NCBI GenBank assembly: GCA_023392755.1
Contig: JAEWNM010000335.1
Span: 1 to 8,684, forward strand
Source of the DNA: Bacillota bacterium
GTDB taxonomy: Bacteria; Bacillota; Clostridia; Christensenellales; Aristaeellaceae
Direction of reading: 5' to 3'
Length of the DNA stretch: 8,684 nt
A model generated the notes under the pieces. That model saw only the letters and a program-made list of their open reading frames with translations. It ran no database searches and was not told the origin of the DNA. The position numbers and the translations under genes are program-made. Of the stretch, positions 4,425 to 8,684 are shown in pieces. Each line of letters begins with the position of its first letter. Within the stretch, counting starts at the first letter, position 1.

Positions 4425-6359
4425 CTATTTTTTATACGTATACCTGGCCACAAGCCTTGGCATATCATCGTACATGCCAAAAGCGTCGGCAAAGATGCGG
4501 TAGGAGCTGCCAATTTCCCAGGTGGTTCGGGTGGAGTTTTCCAGCATAACGTACTGCGCCTTCTCCTCCGTGCCCGTATTCATAATGGCCAATTGCGGCT
4601 TGTTGCTGATAATTTGAGTTATGACTCCGGTACACACGTAGATCTGTGTCTTCTTCACCCGCATGGCGTTGTTATTCAGCAGATCGGCGTAGTTGGCGAT
4701 ATTGGTGGCATTTGTGGTCTCCAGCCCCCAGGCCACTTTCGTATATTCATCCACAGGGGGTACATAGTACACCTGGAAATCAAGCACTGATGGCTGCCGC
4801 CCAGGTATCTCCGCCTTTATGGTGACGCTGTTGCTGCCGATTTGATTGAACACCGCAAAGAAGGAGAACGTGCCGTCTGTTTCGATGTTGGTAATATTCA
4901 GGTCCGTGTGGGGCGTCAGCACATCCACCTGTGCGCCCGGAATGGTGGAGGCTGTGATTTTCATGAACTTTTTGGAGCTTGTGTATGTCTGGTCGGAGGT
5001 TAGGTCAAGCGGCACCTCCTGCCTTGCCCTGTAGAGGGTGATCTCCACCACGTTTTCCCGGCAGTACTGGCTGCGCACCTTGATGGTGACCTTGTTTTCG
5101 CCGATGGGCTGTACCGTGGCGTTGTAGGTTACATCGCCGCCCTCCTGGTTGACCAGGTCGGAATAGTCGTTGCCGTTGATGATAACGGTGCTGCCTTCGC
5201 GGACACGGAACTTCATGGGGTACATGGCAGTGGATACCTCTACCCATGTGCTGTCCGGCGTTACCAGTTCCACAGGGGACAGGGGTACCTGAATCTGGTA
5301 GAAAATAGGTTCCATGGGCTGGTGCTGGCCCGAGCTGGTGCGTATATGCGGCGTAAGAGTTACATCCATCGTATCGGAAAGATAGTCCTCATAACTGTTG
5401 TACCAAACGTAATCAGGTATTTCCACCACGGCCACGCCGCCGGTTATGACAAAGGTGTTGCTTAATTCCCGTACGTAAATCTGTGTACCATCCTGCCCCG
5501 GTATGGTAATGGTGTGGGCAGCCTGGTCGTTGACGATGGAGGCTACCACGGTAGGCTTGTTTTTTTGCTTTTCCTCCGCCTGCCGCCGATGCCATGCGGA
5601 AATGCCCACATATGCTGCCAGAATGACTATCAGGGATAATAACAAATATAGCATTGCCCGCAAATACCTGTGCCGCCTCGTGCGCTTGGACGATGGGCGG
5701 GCGGCCATATAGGCCCGAGGGGAGAAATCGCCGGAGGCGGTATCCTCCCAAAGGGGTTCATAGGCTCCTGAATCATTGAATCCGTCGTATACCTGGCTGG
5801 AGGCTGCCGCTTTTCCGGAAGGCGGCACCCAATGGCTGGTGGGCTGGGTGCCCGGGAAAAATCCATCCTCGCCCTTGTCTTCCATCGGCGGGGTGACGGT
5901 ATGCTTGAACCTGGAAGTGAACGCGTGCCTGGCCGTCGCTTCCACTTCGCCCCCCTCCACCAGCTCCGGCGGCATGGGCCGCAGCGCTGTCTCCGGGTCG
6001 TCCTTTACGCGGAATATGGTCTCTCTGGTAGTGTTTGTCCGAACCGTCATGCTGGACGGCGCCAGGCCTCTGAGGCTTGACTCCTCTCGCAGTTTGCGCT
6101 GCTGCTGCTCGCCTCTCGCCTTGCGGGCCTTCAAATCCACCATTTCGCGGGCCAGTTCCTCCCGCTTGTCGGTAAGGGACTCTGCTTCGCCCAATTCATC
6201 CGCGCGGATGTATATTTTCGGCGCATCCCCCTTCAGCTCATGCTGCCATCCGGGGCCCTGGTTCCGTTCATAATCGGGCTGGACAGGCAAAGGCTGACCG
6301 CACTTGAAGCAGCGCGGCAGCGAAGCTTTGTTCCAATGGCCGCAATGGGGGCATTTCAT
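4425..6359 (-). CDS. Zinc-ribbon, single-pass membrane protein with large exported beta-rich region, function unknown
   Basis: The 644-residue protein opens with a zinc ribbon, CPHC-x10-CFKC (Cys 3, 6, 17, 20). A charged, probably helical or coiled-coil stretch (about 54-93) and a low-complexity Pro/Ser/Gly linker follow. Then come the basic SSKRTRRHRYLR and one membrane segment (about 232-255). Basic residues before the segment place the N-terminus inside and some 390 residues outside. The outer part looks like repeated Ig-like beta domains, for example around VTIKVRSQY and SVTIKAEIPG. The last 100 residues (TQIYVCTGVITQIIS to the end) resemble an OB-like barrel. The start at 6359 is chosen because AGGAGG lies 9 nt upstream; the ATG seven codons earlier would place that site inside the gene. 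I recognise no enzyme motif. Roles in envelope sensing or assembly are possible. It is divergent from the sugar dehydratase gene. Confidence 0.85.
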   Translation of the reverse strand: MKCPHCGHWNKASLPRCFKCGQPLPVQPDYERNQGPGWQHELKGDAPKIYIRADELGEAESLTDKREELAREMVDLKARKARGEQQQRKLREESSLRGLAPSSMTVRTNTTRETIFRVKDDPETALRPMPPELVEGGEVEATARHAFTSRFKHTVTPPMEDKGEDGFFPGTQPTSHWVPPSGKAAASSQVYDGFNDSGAYEPLWEDTASGDFSPRAYMAARPSSKRTRRHRYLRAMLYLLLSLIVILAAYVGISAWHRRQAEEKQKNKPTVVASIVNDQAAHTITIPGQDGTQIYVRELSNTFVITGGVAVVEIPDYVWYNSYEDYLSDTMDVTLTPHIRTSSGQHQPMEPIFYQIQVPLSPVELVTPDSTWVEVSTAMYPMKFRVREGSTVIINGNDYSDLVNQEGGDVTYNATVQPIGENKVTIKVRSQYCRENVVEITLYRARQEVPLDLTSDQTYTSSKKFMKITASTIPGAQVDVLTPHTDLNITNIETDGTFSFFAVFNQIGSNSVTIKAEIPGRQPSVLDFQVYYVPPVDEYTKVAWGLETTNATNIANYADLLNNNAMRVKKTQIYVCTGVITQIISNKPQLAIMNTGTEEKAQYVMLENSTRTTWEIGSSYRIFADAFGMYDDMPRLVARYTYKK

Positions 6360-6388
6360 CCGGGCGTTCCTCCTACACAAGGCTTAAC

Positions 6389-6472
6389 ATTCTATACTTC
6401 GCAACTCACAGCCCGGAATCCTTTTTCCGCCGTATCCCACGGCTGGATTTTTCTTGGGCGGTGTGGTACAAT
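6389..6472. promoter_or_regulatory. Divergent intergenic region with candidate -10 elements
   Basis: The 142 bp between the zinc-ribbon gene and the dehydratase gene contain TGGTACAAT (6464-6472, plus), an extended -10 located 30 bp before the dehydratase start, but no clear -35 at the right distance. On the minus strand, TAGAAT (6394-6389) lies 30 bp before the zinc-ribbon start, also with a weak -35. Both are plausible, neither is strong. Confidence 0.4.
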
Positions 6473-6501
6473 GAAGCATCTATACAGGATAACGATTCAG
6501 G

Positions 6502-8457
6502 ATGGCAAAAATCATGCAGAAATTCGGCGGGAAGTACGGGAACAGAATCAAAACGGCGCTTCTTGTGCTTTTGGATATTGTGCTGACCAACGCTTCCATG
6601 ATCCTTGCGCTTCAATTGCGCTTTGATATGCAACAGGAGGCGTGGAGCCACATCCACAAGTTAAGAAACGTGGCCCCCATCATGACTGTTTTAACCATCG
6701 GCAGCTTTTTTGCGGTGCGCATGTACAAAAGCCTGTGGCGCTATGCCAGTGTGGATGGGCTGCTGCAGATCGGCCTGGGCACGCTGCTGGGTTCGGGGGC
6801 GACATACGTTTTTTCGCTGGTGGCTTATACCATTTCCCCGGAGCCTAACCTTTTTCTGATGCCCCGTACCGTATACCTGATGGATTGGCTTTTGCTTTTG
6901 ATGCTGGTTGGTGCATCCCGCTTCAGCATGCGGCTTGCCGGACAATGGGAGAGGACGGGCCTGCCCTTTTTCAGCGGCCGCAAGGGCCTGCGGGTGATGG
7001 TGGTGGGGGCCGGCTGGGCCGGCGCTTCCGTGATTCGGGAGCTGCAATCCGGCCGGTACGGTCAAAGCCGGGCCATTCTGGCACTAGACGATGATCCGAA
7101 CAAAAAGGGAACGCAAATCAACCGCGTTCCGGTTTACTTGGGCACGGAGAACGTGGAAAAGTACGCGCTGCAGTTCGAAATTGACGAGATCATCATTGCC
7201 ATCGCAACCCCAAAGGGACAGCTGCGGCCTCTGATAGAGCGCTGCCTGGCCACCAAATGCAGGCTGAAGATGGTGTCGGCGCTTAAGGATGTGAACAGCG
7301 GGCGGGATATGTTAAGCGCCGTGCGGGATGTGAATATTGCCGACCTGCTGGGGCGAACGGAGCAGCACCTGGACATGACCGAGGCAAACGCCTATTTCGA
7401 GGGAAAGTGCGTGCTGGTTACCGGCGGCGGCGGTTCCATAGGGTCGGAGCTGTGCAGGCAGATCATGCGCTTTTCTCCCCGAAAGCTGGTCATATTCGAC
7501 ATCAGCGAAAACTATATGTACGACCTGTATTTTGAGTTGCAGGAGCAGTTCGGCCCGCTGGTCAAAAACACGGTGGAGCTGTGTGTTGGCTCCATACAGG
7601 ACAGGGGAAGACTGGACGCGGTGTTTTATGATGTAAAGCCCGATGTCGTCATACACGCGGCGGCCCACAAGCATGTGCCGCTGATGGAGGATTGCCCGGA
7701 GCAGGCGGTAAAGAACAATGTGTTCGGCACGCTGCACACGGCCCAGTGCGCCATGGCCCACGGCGTGAAGCGGTTTGTGATGATCTCCACCGACAAGGCT
7801 GTAAACCCTACCAACGTCATGGGGGCTACCAAGCGCGCCTCGGAAATGGTGATTGAATCGCTTCAGGGGTTTGGCAAAACGGAGTTTACGGCGGTGCGCT
7901 TTGGCAACGTGCTGGGCTCCCACGGCAGCGTGGTGCCGCTATTTGAGCGGCAGATACGCGCCGGCGGCCCCGTGACGCTGACACACCCGGACATCATCCG
8001 CTATTTCATGACCATCCCGGAGGCGGCCAGCCTGGTTCTCCAGGCCGCGTCCATGGCCAAGGGCGGGGAGCTTTTCGTTCTGGACATGGGGGAGCCCATG
8101 AAGATACGGGAGCTGGCGGAGCGCATGATCCAGCTGTACGCCGATCCATCGGGTCCGCCGGTGGAAATACGGTATGTAGGCTTGCGGCCCGGTGAAAAGC
8201 TGTACGAGGAACTGCTGTGCGACGACGAAAACGTGACCCGTACCAACCGGGAAAAAATATTTGTCGCCAGGCCTGAGGAGTTCTCCTGGGAAACGGTCAG
8301 GAAAATGCTGGACAGGCTGCAAGGCTGCCTGGACACCCATGGGGATATGCGCACCTGTCTGCATGAGCTGATCCCCTCCTATCTGGAGGCGGATGAAGTA
8401 AACGATGCGGCGCAGGAGCGGGTAAAACAGGGGGAAAGAGCGGCGGCTTCCGCTTAA
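6502..8457 (+). CDS. Membrane-bound nucleoside-diphosphate-sugar 4,6-dehydratase/epimerase (EpsC/CapD/PglF type)
   Basis: The 651-residue protein has the full PglF/WbpM/CapD layout. Four membrane helices lie near 17-38, 57-74, 87-110 and 124-143. A first nucleotide-binding fold follows, with VVGAGWAGASVIREL (167-181) and LDDDPNKKGTQINRVPVYLG. The catalytic short-chain dehydrogenase domain has VTGGGGSIGSEL (306-317). Its active site STDKAVNPTNVMGATKR (429-445) has Met440 in place of the usual catalytic Tyr and Lys444 four residues later, the hallmark of UDP-GlcNAc inverting or retaining 4,6-dehydratases. Further on are RFGNVLGS and RPGEKLYEELL, family signatures. The enzyme likely converts UDP-GlcNAc to a 4-keto-6-deoxy sugar, the first step to bacillosamine, QuiNAc or FucNAc-type residues of surface glycans. 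The exact product cannot be read from sequence. The start is ambiguous: ATG at 6502 and ATG at 6514 both have weak AGGA sites. No glycan operon partner is in the window. Confidence 0.93.
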   Translation: MAKIMQKFGGKYGNRIKTALLVLLDIVLTNASMILALQLRFDMQQEAWSHIHKLRNVAPIMTVLTIGSFFAVRMYKSLWRYASVDGLLQIGLGTLLGSGATYVFSLVAYTISPEPNLFLMPRTVYLMDWLLLLMLVGASRFSMRLAGQWERTGLPFFSGRKGLRVMVVGAGWAGASVIRELQSGRYGQSRAILALDDDPNKKGTQINRVPVYLGTENVEKYALQFEIDEIIIAIATPKGQLRPLIERCLATKCRLKMVSALKDVNSGRDMLSAVRDVNIADLLGRTEQHLDMTEANAYFEGKCVLVTGGGGSIGSELCRQIMRFSPRKLVIFDISENYMYDLYFELQEQFGPLVKNTVELCVGSIQDRGRLDAVFYDVKPDVVIHAAAHKHVPLMEDCPEQAVKNNVFGTLHTAQCAMAHGVKRFVMISTDKAVNPTNVMGATKRASEMVIESLQGFGKTEFTAVRFGNVLGSHGSVVPLFERQIRAGGPVTLTHPDIIRYFMTIPEAASLVLQAASMAKGGELFVLDMGEPMKIRELAERMIQLYADPSGPPVEIRYVGLRPGEKLYEELLCDDENVTRTNREKIFVARPEEFSWETVRKMLDRLQGCLDTHGDMRTCLHELIPSYLEADEVNDAAQERVKQGERAAASA

Positions 8458-8471
8458 CGCAAATAAATAAG

Positions 8472-8496
8472 GGGCGCCCTGTTTTTACGGGCGCCC
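8472..8496 (+). terminator. GC-rich hairpin after the dehydratase gene
   Basis: GGGCGCCC (8472-8479) is repeated exactly at 8489-8496 and, being a palindrome, can form an 8-bp stem with a 9-nt loop that contains TTTTT. It starts 14 bp after the stop. No T-run follows the stem, so it is either a weak terminator or a transcript-stabilising 3' end. Confidence 0.5.
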
Positions 8497-8524
8497 GTCA
8501 GGCCATCAAAAGACCCAGGGAGGT

Positions 8525-8684
8525 ATCGGAGGGCCGAAGTCCTCCGATTCTAGATCACAAACCAGCGACATGTGCGGTGAGAGAGGTGAGCGCTGCCAGT
8601 GGCAGCAAAGGGCGAACCGAACGAATCAACCGAAACAAGCGGCTGTAAGCCGCGCCGATTGAGGTTGCGGAGGTTTGCGAGGAA
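8525..8684 (+). ncRNA. Structured RNA region, possibly the 5' part of a group II intron, cut by the window edge
   Basis: No coding frame is evident, yet the region is packed with consistent stems. ATCGGAGG (8525-8532) pairs perfectly with CCTCCGAT (8541-8548). GCTGCC (8592-8597) pairs with GGCAGC (8601-8606) around AGT. Three stems are nested: GCGAACC (8612-8618) with GGTTTGC (8672-8678), CAACC (8627-8631) with GGTTG (8663-8667), and GCGGCT (8639-8644) with AGCCGC (8648-8653). The single-stranded joints are A-rich (GAACGAAT, GAAACAA). A GTGCG at 8572-8576 matches the GUGYG 5' end of group II introns, and the A-rich joints and nested arms suit domain I. No reverse transcriptase or domain V is visible, since the sequence stops. 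Alternatives are an IscB-associated HEARO (omega) RNA or an unknown riboregulator. The presence of structure is well supported; the class is a guess. Confidence 0.45.

Noticed and set aside
4215..4790. Plus-strand ORF of 191 residues
   Set aside because: It is antisense to the 3' end of the zinc-ribbon gene and the methyltransferase remnant and has no ribosome binding site or recognisable motif.
6360..6380. Seven-residue N-terminal extension of the zinc-ribbon protein
   Set aside because: The extension codes over the AGGAGG that fits the ATG at 6359 at a 9-nt spacing.
7312..7923. Minus-strand ORF of 203 residues inside the dehydratase gene
   Set aside because: It is a shadow of a clearly conserved gene, with His/Arg/Gln-rich composition typical of antisense frames.

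Overview
The window looks like chromosomal DNA of a Gram-positive bacterium in the Clostridia. The signs are strong AGGAGG-type ribosome binding sites, an adjacent smpB-ssrA pair whose tmRNA tag ends in FAFAA, a collagen-like surface protein, and a membrane-anchored sugar-nucleotide dehydratase of the EpsC/CapD/PglF type. The placement is by gene style only. No rRNA or other definitive marker is present.

Layout from left to right. (1) 3-779: the 3' part of a Gly-X-Y collagen-like protein with a beta-rich C-terminal domain, cut by the left edge. (2) About 780-1880: a patch with little housekeeping content. It holds a weak terminator, an unrecognised 51-aa ORF, a perfect 10-bp hairpin, and a gamma-glutamylcyclotransferase (AIG2-like) gene broken by one in-frame TAA right after its YGSN motif. 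The patch ends at the 3' end of the tmRNA gene, a classic integration site, so it may be a decayed mobile element. No integrase or att pair is visible. (3) 1880-2711, minus strand: smpB followed 11 nt later by ssrA, the complete trans-translation (ribosome rescue) pair. (4) 2747-2798: a symmetric divergent promoter in which one palindromic TTGCAA appears to serve as -35 for both smpB-ssrA (leftward) and proA (rightward), each with a 17-bp spacer to a perfect TATAAT. (5) 2835-4133: proA, proline biosynthesis, closed by a hairpin terminator. (6) 4203-4411, minus strand: remnant of a SAM-dependent methyltransferase. (7) 4425-6359, minus strand: an unusual zinc-ribbon, single-TM, multi-domain exported protein of unknown function. 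(8) 6502-8457: a polytopic nucleotide-sugar 4,6-dehydratase/epimerase for surface glycans, divergent from the zinc-ribbon gene. (9) 8472-8684: a GC-rich hairpin, then a densely structured RNA region running off the right edge, perhaps the 5' part of a group II intron.

The best-supported functional unit is smpB-ssrA with the shared promoter. SmpB delivers alanyl-tmRNA to stalled ribosomes, and the tmRNA appends a degradation tag. The zinc-ribbon protein and the dehydratase face away from each other and may both serve the cell envelope, but that link is inference.
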